This document shows positions 21,578 through 29,287 of a DNA stretch of 64,000 nucleotides, piece after piece. The DNA lies in the NCBI GenBank assembly GCA_029213075.1, contig JARGPO010000066.1, positions 1 to 64,000 of the forward strand, written 5' to 3'. The position numbers and the translations under genes were made by a program. The notes under the pieces are model-generated. The model did no database searches. It was not told where the DNA came from and saw only the letters and a list, made by a program, of their open reading frames with translations. Numbering within the stretch: the stretch's first letter is position 1; each line of letters begins with the position of its first letter. Source of the DNA: Legionellaceae bacterium. Its GTDB lineage: Bacteria > Pseudomonadota > Gammaproteobacteria > Legionellales > Legionellaceae.

Positions 21578-22429
21578 CTATCCTAGCTCGAGGGATGTGA
21601 TCCCATAGACATTTTGTATCGCAATTTTAGGCTCATATTTTAAATACATTCGAGCAGACTGAAAAATAGTTTCTAAATCATATTCAAAAGCGAGGGCCTT
21701 TGCATTTAAATTTGTTTCTGGACAGTCAATGTAGAACTCTTTATCACCCGCAAAATCAATTAGCTTTAAAAATATTTCCTCGGCTATATCTTGATTATCA
21801 GCAAACAATGGGCCAATTTTAAATCCAGATCTACATGGACGAATATAGCCATATCCGCAAAGCTTATCCTCAATTAAAACTCCAAAACCTGCACCATCTT
21901 TTTGTTTTAACCAACAATTTAAGAACGTATCTCTTGGAGCTGGGAAGTGAAGTCTATCAAATGCAACTATTTTTGACATCTCAATCTCGGCTAGCGACGT
22001 TAGGGTGTATTTTGGTTGGCAACGAAGCTCGTATGGTCCACAACCTCGATACCTGGTATTGTAATGAGCAATTTGATAGCCAAGATTTTCATACTTACTA
22101 ACCATTAATATCAAGCCGTCGAGGCCTGCATTTCTTGAGCCGATGTATTCTAAACGTTTTTTAGTTAAGGTATAACCAAAACCTTTATGTCGATAATCTT
22201 CGGATGCCATATATAAGCCACAAAAAGCGAATTCATCATCGTATATAACAGCAGAACCCATGGTAACGGGGACATCGTTTAGTTTACCAATAAAAAAACC
22301 ATTTGGATCGGTTGCATAAAAGCACTTTGCATCATTTAATCCAGGATTCCAAGACTCGTTTGCCGCCCAATCAATTGCAAGTTCAACTTCGTCTTTGGTC
22401 ATATGAGTAACAATATATTCATCTTTCAT
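21578..22429 (-). CDS. GNAT-family N-acetyltransferase with C-terminal GNAT-like half
   Basis: A 283-residue acetyl-CoA-dependent acetyltransferase. The first half has the GNAT acetyl-CoA segment (GLYMASEDYRHKGFGYTLTKKRLEYI in pieces, motif A R-x-x-G-x-G/A). The second half (VLIEDKLCGYGYIRPCRSGFKIGPLFADNQDIAEEIFL in pieces) repeats the fold without the clear motif, the architecture of the YitH/DUF1248-like double-GNAT proteins. The ATG at 22429 has GAGGTG six bases ahead. It is the first gene of a two-gene unit with the PuuE-like hydrolase; the shared substrate is not known. Confidence 0.83.
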   Translation of the reverse strand: MKDEYIVTHMTKDEVELAIDWAANESWNPGLNDAKCFYATDPNGFFIGKLNDVPVTMGSAVIYDDEFAFCGLYMASEDYRHKGFGYTLTKKRLEYIGSRNAGLDGLILMVSKYENLGYQIAHYNTRYRGCGPYELRCQPKYTLTSLAEIEMSKIVAFDRLHFPAPRDTFLNCWLKQKDGAGFGVLIEDKLCGYGYIRPCRSGFKIGPLFADNQDIAEEIFLKLIDFAGDKEFYIDCPETNLNAKALAFEYDLETIFQSARMYLKYEPKIAIQNVYGITSLELG

Positions 22430-22581
22430 AGTTATCACCTCTAGAATTATTATAGTAGATGATATTTATTTGTCATTTTGATTTTTTATTTTGTTAAAAG
22501 GGAAAAACACTCCAGAAGGTTATTGATAATCATTTTCATTTGATATAAAGTATCATTTTTCCAGTTTCAAGTAGTAAATCC

Positions 22582-25209
22582 ATGTCTTTTAAAAAAATAT
22601 TACGTTACATTATTATTCCGATGCTTACTATTGGCGCGAGCATTACTCTAGGTTTTTTAGGGTTTAGTGGAATATACGTCTTAGCACCAATTATATCCCT
22701 AGCTATTGGCGCATTTTTTCTCTCTGTTGGTTTTGAGTATGAAATTTACTATCAAAATATTAAGTCCGCCCTAGACAGCCTATTTAAATCTAAATATTTG
22801 GAGCGCCAGCTTGCCAAAGAGTGCTTGCGTGAGGAGCTTCGTGCCATAGAGGAAGAGACGAAAGAATTTGAAGATCAACGACCAAAAGAAAATCTTACAA
22901 TACTATTAGATGAATTATTTAAAAAATTACTGACAAATAATAGCTCCTATAAATATAGAGACGGCATCATAGAAGATTATAAAAAAATACTGGCTATGCG
23001 TGAAAAGTGTCAGCAGAGATATCCAGGCATAAAATTTATAGAACTACCAAGTCTCGTTAAATTTAAATCAAAAATATACAGCTCCAAATATGTGTTTTTT
23101 GCTAATAAACTGGACTCATCAATGTCTTTTAAAAAAGACTTTGTCCCCTTTATTACATTTTTAGATAGTAAGGTTCCTAATAGCCCTACAGTAGAACACC
23201 CGCTAGAAAAACGCCCACAATTTTTCACAGACTACTTAAGAGCTATAACAACTGATCACCAGCATGCTCACTTAAACTTAGATAAAGAAGATAAACAAAG
23301 AAAACAAAAGATTGAGGCTAGCCTTAATATTCTAGAAAAAACCTACGCAGAACAACTATTTAGAGACAGTAATCCTCAGAGTAAAGATGCCAGTCCGCAA
23401 GAGATACAAAGACCAATTGGTGAAGAAAAACAATCATCTGAAGGTCTAACTGAAGAAGATACTACAAGAAGATCTAAAGAGTACAAAGAAGAACTATACA
23501 ATTACATCAAAAAGAAGTACCAAAAAGAATATACTGACAAGCTTCCCAGAAGAAGGATCCTTACAAACGCTGCAAAAATTACTGGTACAATTTGTGGGTT
23601 ATTTATGATGCTTGGAACATCATACCTTTTGGTCGAGGCATTTAGTGTCGTACCAATTATTGCAACCATTCCTCTTGGCATATGGCCCGTAATAATAATC
23701 CCTATGTCGGTAATAGCGGGCGCCGCTTTTGGTCTTCTTACTTACAATGCTCTAGATGAGTTAATTCATCATGACATGATTATGAAAAGATTTAGGAAAA
23801 TCAAAGAAGACTGGAATAATGGTCTCAATTTATACACAGGACTTAAGCTCCTTGTTTTTGCAAGTCTACTAACTCTCGCAATAACTCTTACAGTTTTTAC
23901 CGGAGGGACCTGGTGGACTGTTATGAAACATACACGACCTGTATTTAGTTGGCTTAGTAAAATGCCAAGTGCTGTTATCGCTATTGGAGTAGCATTTTTA
24001 GGCGTAGCCGCTCTTGCATTTAATCTTAGCAACTCAATTCAAACCTCTGAAGAGCTTGAGGAAGTGCTTGAGGCTGAAACTAGTGATAGTTCTTTTCACA
24101 TAGATCTAGTCGCTGCTGAAAATATTGATAGTGTTAAAGACCTATCCAAAAGACCAACGATAATAGCCACAAAAGATGGTTATTATATCTATGGCTGCCT
24201 TTCTCAAGATGAAAATGCAAGAGATATAAAGGGAAATTGGGGGATGGTTAAAGTAGTAAATAATGCCTATTTCAGCCGGATGATCCTGTACTTTATGAAC
24301 TTTAATAAAGATAGGCTTAACTTCAATATTTTCAATGCTCTAGTATATCTAACTGTTAAGTTAAATAAAGCCCACACCTTCGTGCCAAGTAGAGAGAACT
24401 ATTGGCAGTTTTTCAACCCGTTTCGAATACTCTTACTCTTAACCTATGCCCCCATGAAAGCAATATTGTTTTTGGGTCATTTGATAAGCATTAGCGCCAC
24501 CGCCGATCGAATACCAGGTGTTAACGAAATTATAGCGATGCTGGTTGGGTTTGTTGCCGAACTATTTGAAGACCTACACTACTTTATGTCTTTTGAGCAC
24601 ACACACAAACAAGATGTTGATTCCTTGCTTGATGAAAGATATTCAAATGGTGGTGGGCATAATCACGAAAGCGACCTGCCAACTCGTACATTAAGAGCAT
24701 TATTCTATCCAGTATTCTACTTATCCGCTTGGTGGCATGTTAGTTTTAAAGATGAACAACTACCATCCAGGATTTTACATAATTATATACTATATCCATT
24801 TGTAGCAATTTATAATATTTTCAGCGTCGCTGTATCAGGCAATAATCACGCAAGCTCAGCAGGTATAATATCTGCAAATGATAGTGGTCCAGATTTAAGA
24901 CCTGCCCCTATCTACTCACAAATTGAATTCGAAAACGCATTAAATAGATCCATGGGTAAACAAGAAATAACATCCGTTGAGATAGATCCTAGCGAACAAG
25001 ATTTTGTTACAGAATTAACCAAGTCTGTTGATGAGTCATCAAAAGCCGCTGATATAAATGACGATGAATATGATGGCCTTGAAGATACAAAAGAAGGCGA
25101 GGAAATTTTACTATCTAAACTTTCCATTCTAGCCGAGAGAACTCCACGAGAGGTTAGGAGCAGGATCCATATAAGTTGCAGCTGCCATCAACCAGGAAGA
25201 GCAATGTGA
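22582..25209 (+). CDS. large multi-pass membrane protein, unrecognised
   Basis: An 875-residue protein with no family I can name. Two membrane segments lie at about 7-51; a charged, coiled-coil-prone region runs to about 320 (for example LREELRAIEEETKEFEDQRPKE). Further membrane segments are near 335-390, 420-445, 464-482, 615-637, 708-722 and 735-753. A His-rich stretch (HTHKQD, then GGGHNHES) sits near 673-700. The C-terminus (about 790-840) is acidic and Glu-rich, which is common in Dot/Icm substrates but not specific. It stands alone. No ribosome site is obvious before the ATG. Confidence 0.8.
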   Translation: MSFKKILRYIIIPMLTIGASITLGFLGFSGIYVLAPIISLAIGAFFLSVGFEYEIYYQNIKSALDSLFKSKYLERQLAKECLREELRAIEEETKEFEDQRPKENLTILLDELFKKLLTNNSSYKYRDGIIEDYKKILAMREKCQQRYPGIKFIELPSLVKFKSKIYSSKYVFFANKLDSSMSFKKDFVPFITFLDSKVPNSPTVEHPLEKRPQFFTDYLRAITTDHQHAHLNLDKEDKQRKQKIEASLNILEKTYAEQLFRDSNPQSKDASPQEIQRPIGEEKQSSEGLTEEDTTRRSKEYKEELYNYIKKKYQKEYTDKLPRRRILTNAAKITGTICGLFMMLGTSYLLVEAFSVVPIIATIPLGIWPVIIIPMSVIAGAAFGLLTYNALDELIHHDMIMKRFRKIKEDWNNGLNLYTGLKLLVFASLLTLAITLTVFTGGTWWTVMKHTRPVFSWLSKMPSAVIAIGVAFLGVAALAFNLSNSIQTSEELEEVLEAETSDSSFHIDLVAAENIDSVKDLSKRPTIIATKDGYYIYGCLSQDENARDIKGNWGMVKVVNNAYFSRMILYFMNFNKDRLNFNIFNALVYLTVKLNKAHTFVPSRENYWQFFNPFRILLLLTYAPMKAILFLGHLISISATADRIPGVNEIIAMLVGFVAELFEDLHYFMSFEHTHKQDVDSLLDERYSNGGGHNHESDLPTRTLRALFYPVFYLSAWWHVSFKDEQLPSRILHNYILYPFVAIYNIFSVAVSGNNHASSAGIISANDSGPDLRPAPIYSQIEFENALNRSMGKQEITSVEIDPSEQDFVTELTKSVDESSKAADINDDEYDGLEDTKEGEEILLSKLSILAERTPREVRSRIHISCSCHQPGRAM

Positions 25210-25303
25210 CATATGTTTTAATTAACGATAGATGAGAGTTGTCAATATTATAAAATAAGTATATTCTAGAAATATTGAACTAATCCAATCCACCGAGGTC
25301 GGT

Positions 25304-25615
25304 ATGATTAAATCTGAGCTTATCGCTAACATAGCTAGTAAAGTTACCCATTTACCAGAAAAAACCATTACCGACAGCGTTAATAAGCTGCTTGGCATAA
25401 TGAGTGATGTTCTTGCTAATAACGAGCGAATTGAGATCCGAGGATTTGGCAGCTTTTCTCTTCACTACCGAGCACCGCGCGATGCCCATAATCCCAAAAC
25501 TGGTGAGCGGGTTAGAACAACTGCAAAATATAGCCCACACTTTAAACCAGGCAAAGAAATGCGTGAACGTATCGATGCATCTAAAGTCGATCATCCTATC
25601 ACTGAAGATGAATAA
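25304..25615 (+). CDS. ihfB: integration host factor subunit beta
   Basis: DNA-bending protein of the HU/IHF family, acting as heterodimer with IhfA. It follows E. coli IhfB closely: MIKSELIANIASKV, the beta-arm approach NERIEIRGFGSFSLHYRAPR, the intercalating proline region NPKTGERV and YSPHFKPGKEMRER. The C-terminus is about nine residues longer than usual and acidic (HPITEDE). GAGG lies upstream of the ATG. rpsA, the usual upstream neighbour, is absent. A methyltransferase gene follows after 20 bp. Confidence 0.95.
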   Translation: MIKSELIANIASKVTHLPEKTITDSVNKLLGIMSDVLANNERIEIRGFGSFSLHYRAPRDAHNPKTGERVRTTAKYSPHFKPGKEMRERIDASKVDHPITEDE

Positions 25616-25635
25616 AACCCTACCAAGTAAATTTT

Positions 25636-26364
25636 ATGTTTAAAAATGTATTAAGTGTTATAGTAATCATCTTCATAATTGGTGTATTAAATTATAAATA
25701 TTTTTTAAATAGGGTTAAAATAAAACGTTGGATGAAAGCCTTATCCATCCCTAAACACCAAGCAGTATTCGAAGAAATAACTGAAAGTTCAGACGGTTTT
25801 AATCTCTCAAAACAAGCCCGCGTAGATAGCGACGCTCCTGAGTACACATATGGAGAAGTCGTATTCACACCATTTGTAGCACTTCTTTCTCTAGCTGGCC
25901 CAAACAGCAATACTATATTTTATGACCTTGGTAGTGGTATTGGTAAAGCAGTATTTGCATGCTCAATGGTTTTTAACGTTAACAAAAGCTTTGGAATCGA
26001 GCTTTTTCCAAACCTACATACCGCTGCTGTTTCCATACAAAATAAGCTTGCAAAAATTACGGAGTATGCAAGCATTGCTAATACTATTAAGTTTATCAAC
26101 GCTGACTTTTTAAAAACTGATTTTTCTGATGCGACCTTAATATTTATTAATGCAACTGGATTATTCGGGGAAACCTGGCACGCATTGAATGCAAAACTTG
26201 ATAACCTCCCAAGAGGAGTTAAAATTATTACCACATCAAAGATGTTAATATCTGATAAGTTTGAGATTCTGAAAGAGACAAAAGTTGAAATGAGCTGGGG
26301 GGTTGTAACAGCTTATATTCAAGAGAAAACTCTAGAGTCATGGGAAGAGCCGTCTTATTCCTAA
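25636..26364 (+). CDS. membrane-anchored class I SAM methyltransferase, DOT1-like
   Basis: A 242-residue protein with one N-terminal membrane helix (about 5-22) and a class I methyltransferase domain. Motif I is FYDLGSGIGKAVFACS with an acidic GIELF later. The C-terminal part, NADFLKTDFSDATLIFINATGLF then LPRGVKIITTSK (in pieces), matches the pattern of bacterial proteins carrying the DOT1 (lysine methyltransferase) fold. The substrate is unknown and a histone target should not be assumed. It probably shares a transcript with ihfB, 20 bp upstream. Confidence 0.8.
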   Translation: MFKNVLSVIVIIFIIGVLNYKYFLNRVKIKRWMKALSIPKHQAVFEEITESSDGFNLSKQARVDSDAPEYTYGEVVFTPFVALLSLAGPNSNTIFYDLGSGIGKAVFACSMVFNVNKSFGIELFPNLHTAAVSIQNKLAKITEYASIANTIKFINADFLKTDFSDATLIFINATGLFGETWHALNAKLDNLPRGVKIITTSKMLISDKFEILKETKVEMSWGVVTAYIQEKTLESWEEPSYS

Positions 26365-26372
26365 AACGGCTC
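26347..26372. terminator. hairpin at the end of the methyltransferase gene
   Basis: GAGCCGT and ACGGCTC (26347-26353, 26366-26372) form a 7-bp stem, extended by TTA/TAA after one mismatch. It contains the methyltransferase stop codon and lies between convergent genes. Neither side has a good U-tract, so termination is only likely. Confidence 0.4.
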
Positions 26373-26389
26373 TAAAATACGCCTAAATA

Positions 26390-27400
26390 CTACTCCATAC
26401 TAGCATTGTACTCACCAAAGCAAGCCAAGCTATTTAGTCGTGCTCGATGCAGAAGTGCTGCTTGTGCAGCAGGTATATTTTCAGCATTCCCACCCCAAGC
26501 TTTTAAACAGTCTTCCTGTAATGCTCGGCCATACGAAAAGCTTAATGCCCACGCTTGGTATCCTGCATTATTAATGGCGTTTAAATTCGCCGTTGCTTGT
26601 GTTGGCGTTTGACCACCAGATAAAAAATTAATAGTTGGAACCGCTGGAAATACTGTGTTTCTAAAAACACTTAGAGTAAAGTCAGCAACATCTTCAGGAG
26701 AACTAAATTTAGGAGCATCTTTACCACAAGTAACCATGCTTGGCTTCAAAACAATATGCTCTAGTTCAACTTGATGTATAAACAAAGCATTAAATAGCTC
26801 ATGCAAAACCATCTCGCTTGCTTCTGCGCATTGCTCAATTGTGTGAGTACCATCATTTAAAACCTCTGGCTCAACAATCGGCACTAAACCTATCATCTGG
26901 CAAGAAGCTGCATATCTAGCTAGCATTTCTGCACCAGCTTTAATCGCTGTTAGGCTAGGAGTAAATTCTGATATAGAATAAACATTACGCCACTTTGCAA
27001 ACTTTGCACCCAAATCTTTATATTTTTGTAACCGAGCCGATAACTCATCTAGGCCAAGGGTCACCTTTTCATCGTGTGTGTTTGCCAAAATAGACAAACC
27101 TTTATCAACTTTAATACCTGGTAGAATTCCCTTATCTTGTAATAGTTTAGGAACACTTGTGCCATGTACATCTTTATTTTCAAAAGTTTCTTCAAATAAA
27201 ATAGCGCCACTTATATAGCTTTCAATCTCTGGAGCTGTTGCTAGTAATAAACGATAGTCCTGTCTATTTTCAGCAGTATTTTCCAAATTGATAGTGTCAA
27301 AGCGCTTGCCTATTGTGCCGTTGCTCTCATCAGCAGCTAAAATTCCTTTACCTTCTTGTAAAAGGTGCTCCATGGTTGTTGATAGCTCATCATAATACAT
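26390..27400 (-). CDS. fructose-bisphosphate aldolase, class I
   Basis: Schiff-base aldolase splitting fructose-1,6-bisphosphate in glycolysis and running in reverse in gluconeogenesis. The eukaryotic-like class I pattern is plain: GKGILAADESNGTIGKRF, FEETFENKDVHG, GIKVDKGL, FAKWRNVYSI (with a conserved Lys), IVEPEVLNDGTHTIEQC, HIVLKPSMVTCG with the Schiff-base Lys, FLSGGQTPTQATANLNAIN and ALSFSYGRALQ. Length 336 fits bacterial members. GGAG precedes the ATG and overlaps the end of the upstream reductase gene, 14 bp away. Confidence 0.95.
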   Translation of the reverse strand: MYYDELSTTMEHLLQEGKGILAADESNGTIGKRFDTINLENTAENRQDYRLLLATAPEIESYISGAILFEETFENKDVHGTSVPKLLQDKGILPGIKVDKGLSILANTHDEKVTLGLDELSARLQKYKDLGAKFAKWRNVYSISEFTPSLTAIKAGAEMLARYAASCQMIGLVPIVEPEVLNDGTHTIEQCAEASEMVLHELFNALFIHQVELEHIVLKPSMVTCGKDAPKFSSPEDVADFTLSVFRNTVFPAVPTINFLSGGQTPTQATANLNAINNAGYQAWALSFSYGRALQEDCLKAWGGNAENIPAAQAALLHRARLNSLACFGEYNASME

Positions 27401-27414
27401 GATTTAATTCTCTC

Positions 27415-28155
27415 CTACTTAGATGAAATATATTTTTCACGAATAATATTTTGGGTGGTAAAACCTTTTTCTGTCAAAATTGCATAAGAATCATCAATCA
27501 TAGCAGGGTTTCCACATAAATAAACAACATCCTCATCAGGATTAAGGTTTATATCCGCAAAACCATCCTGAACATGCCCCTTGATTTCATGAGATTCTAA
27601 CTCATGCAATGTTTCACGACTTAAACAAGCTTTAAATTCCACTCGACCAGCTAAACGGGCCGCCCAATCTTGAAATTCTTGACTATATAATACATCTTGT
27701 CGTTTCTGAACCCCAAGCATAATAATACAACTTAGGTCAGGATTAGCATTTAAACGATTTTCAAGCTCTGGCATCATTGCTCTAAACGGGGTAACACCCG
27801 TACTGGTCGCAATAAAAATATAACGCTTAGGAGTTTGCTCTTTTAAAATAAGTTTTCCAAAAGGTCCGCTAACATCAATAGTATCACCAATTTTCAGGTT
27901 AAATAATAGATTAGTTCCAGGCCCATCTTTTACAAAACTTGCCGCAAACTCTATACGGTTATCACTTTTTGGTGGGTTAGAGATACTATAACTACGACGA
28001 AACAATTTACCTTCGTGCTCAAAATGGATCCTAATAAATTGTCCTGGTATATAATTAAAAGTGGATTCTTGTTTGCTATGAAAGGAAAAATGTTTCACAC
28101 TAGGTGTAAGCATAAAGGTGTCGTCTAATACAACGGGGAAAGTGTTGGTCTTCAT
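27415..28155 (-). CDS. ferredoxin/flavodoxin-NADP reductase-like protein
   Basis: An FAD/NAD(P)-binding oxidoreductase of the FNR type. It has YIPGQFIRIHFEH, the FAD motif RRSYSISNPP, ISGPFGK-like DVSGPFGKL, the NAD(P) motif IATSTGVTPFRAMMPEL, and YLCGNPAMIDD near the C-terminus, with no 2Fe-2S domain. I start it at the ATG at 28155 (246 residues), where similarity begins. A longer frame to 28209 would reach within 16 bp of the divergent icmC-like gene; neither start has a good ribosome site. It is co-transcribed with the aldolase downstream. Confidence 0.88.
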   Translation of the reverse strand: MKTNTFPVVLDDTFMLTPSVKHFSFHSKQESTFNYIPGQFIRIHFEHEGKLFRRSYSISNPPKSDNRIEFAASFVKDGPGTNLLFNLKIGDTIDVSGPFGKLILKEQTPKRYIFIATSTGVTPFRAMMPELENRLNANPDLSCIIMLGVQKRQDVLYSQEFQDWAARLAGRVEFKACLSRETLHELESHEIKGHVQDGFADINLNPDEDVVYLCGNPAMIDDSYAILTEKGFTTQNIIREKYISSK

Positions 28156-28224
28156 AATGTATTTTATATTTAATTTAAAGTCTCCTAATATAGGGGAAAT
28201 ACCAAACATTGCAAGGGTTAATTT

Positions 28225-28767
28225 ATGACAAGCAATGATTTGATAGTAATGTTTAGCAATTTGAGCAGATCATTGCCTGCAATTAATGAATTGCTGGGTG
28301 GTTTCTCATATCTCCTCGGAACTGTCTTTTGTATAAACTCATTTATAAAATTCAAAGAAATTCTAAACGAAAGTGGCGGCCAAAATAAGATAATTGTCCC
28401 GGCTGCTTATTTTGTTGTGGGCTCAGGATTATTTTTCCTACCAACATTGATGGAGTCTTTTTCAACTACCTTATTTGGCTCTCAAGATAGCATCTTATCC
28501 TACTCCCGATCTAATCAGTATGATATGTTGTCCTCTATGACCATGCTAATCCAAACAATCGGCTTCGTCTGGTTTATTCGAGGTTGTGTTTTAATGGGAC
28601 AATCAAGCCAACCAGAACAAGGTCAAGAAGGCTCAAAAGGGAACGGTATAAAAGGCTTGCTATTTATTATTGGCGGTCTTTTCGGTATAAATATCTATTC
28701 AACAGTAAACTGGGTTAACTATATAGTTAACCACATTATGAAAATAGGAGGTGGATTTGGCGCTTAA
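28225..28767 (+). CDS. icmC: Dot/Icm type IVB secretion protein, IcmC/DotE (or DotV) family
   Basis: A 180-residue inner-membrane protein with segments near 21-39, 57-73, 106-124 and 142-160. The family pattern as I know it is matched: LGGFSYLLGTVFCINSFIKFK, a G-x-x-FFLPTL stretch, TTLFGSQDSILSYS, QTIGFVWFIRGCVLMGQSSQP, then GIKGLLFIIGGLFGINIYSTVNW (in pieces). IcmC/DotE is needed for a working Dot/Icm system in Legionella; DotV is a close paralog and I cannot separate them. AAGG lies upstream of the ATG. No other dot/icm gene is nearby, so it sits outside the main clusters or is a second copy. Confidence 0.75.
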   Translation: MTSNDLIVMFSNLSRSLPAINELLGGFSYLLGTVFCINSFIKFKEILNESGGQNKIIVPAAYFVVGSGLFFLPTLMESFSTTLFGSQDSILSYSRSNQYDMLSSMTMLIQTIGFVWFIRGCVLMGQSSQPEQGQEGSKGNGIKGLLFIIGGLFGINIYSTVNWVNYIVNHIMKIGGGFGA

Positions 28768-28894
28768 CTTTCACGGCAAGAGCATCAAAGTCTAAATTCA
28801 TGTCCATTTGATCAATATTAAATAAAGTGGATTGGATAGTAGCGGTATCCTCTAACAAGAATTTTAGTGAATTGTTACCACCAGCTGAAAACAC
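28736..28894 (-). pseudogene. possible gene remnant between icmC-like gene and tandem repeats
   Basis: An open minus-strand frame of 52 codons starts with a GTG next to the tandem repeats and ends inside the icmC-like gene on the other strand. Its translation (FSAGGNNSLKFLLEDTAT ... MNLDFDALAVKVKRQ) looks protein-like, and a stop precedes it directly in the repeat. It may be the broken end of a lost gene, or chance. Confidence 0.2.
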
Positions 28895-28897
28895 AAT

Positions 28898-29038
28898 ATT
28901 CCCCTACCTCCGCCTACTTAGTCCGACTTGTTCGGACCATCTAGATTCCCCTACCTCCGCCTACTTGGTCCGACTTGTTCGGACCATCTAGATTCCCCTA
29001 CCTCCGCCTACTTGGTCCGACTTGTTCGGACCATCTAG
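28898..29038. repeat. three tandem 47-bp units, each with a palindrome
   Basis: Units at 28898-28944, 28945-28991 and 28992-29038 are identical except for one base (A/G at unit position 23). Each holds the inverted repeat GGTCCGA-CTTGT-TCGGACC (one pair lost in unit 1). The array is bounded by ATTCCCCTA and TAGGGAAT, themselves inverted. It contains no spacers, so it is not a CRISPR array. It lies in a 520-bp gap without a supported gene. Confidence 0.98.
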
Positions 29039-29064
29039 GGAATTTTAAAATAAATCTGGCTAAA

Positions 29065-29085
29065 TACCCTGCATAAAGCAGGGTA
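29065..29085. repeat. REP-like hairpin, copy 1
   Basis: TACCCTGC-ATAAA-GCAGGGTA is a perfect 8-bp stem. The same form (TACC--GC-ATAAA-GC--GGTA) recurs at 41228-41248, also followed by a purine-rich stretch. This suggests a short dispersed palindromic element. Confidence 0.5.
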
Positions 29086-29287
29086 AGTAAGGGAGGGGGT
29101 AATGACGTCGCTTAATGCAGCGCTATTAGGCCAAGACCCAACCTATAAATTTACAGTCTAATAATTAGATAGTTTAACTTTGATGATCTTGCCCTGGGCA
29201 AACACATATTATGCTGCAAATTCAACTCAAATATCTTTATTGCTAGCATCGCGAAACCAGATCGGTGTTTTAATGTCAAAATCCCCA
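29086..29287. other. gene-free stretch; one weak 19-codon ORF
   Basis: This completes the gap between the icmC-like gene and the convergent 978-residue gene. A plus-strand ORF of 19 codons (29102-29161, MTSLNAALLGQDPTYKFTV) follows a purine-rich ribosome-site-like run (GGGAGGGGGTA), but it is too short to support as a gene. Nothing else is recognised here. Confidence 0.3.

Noticed and set aside
28898-29038. CRISPR array
   Set aside because: The units are directly joined with no unique spacers and no cas gene is present.
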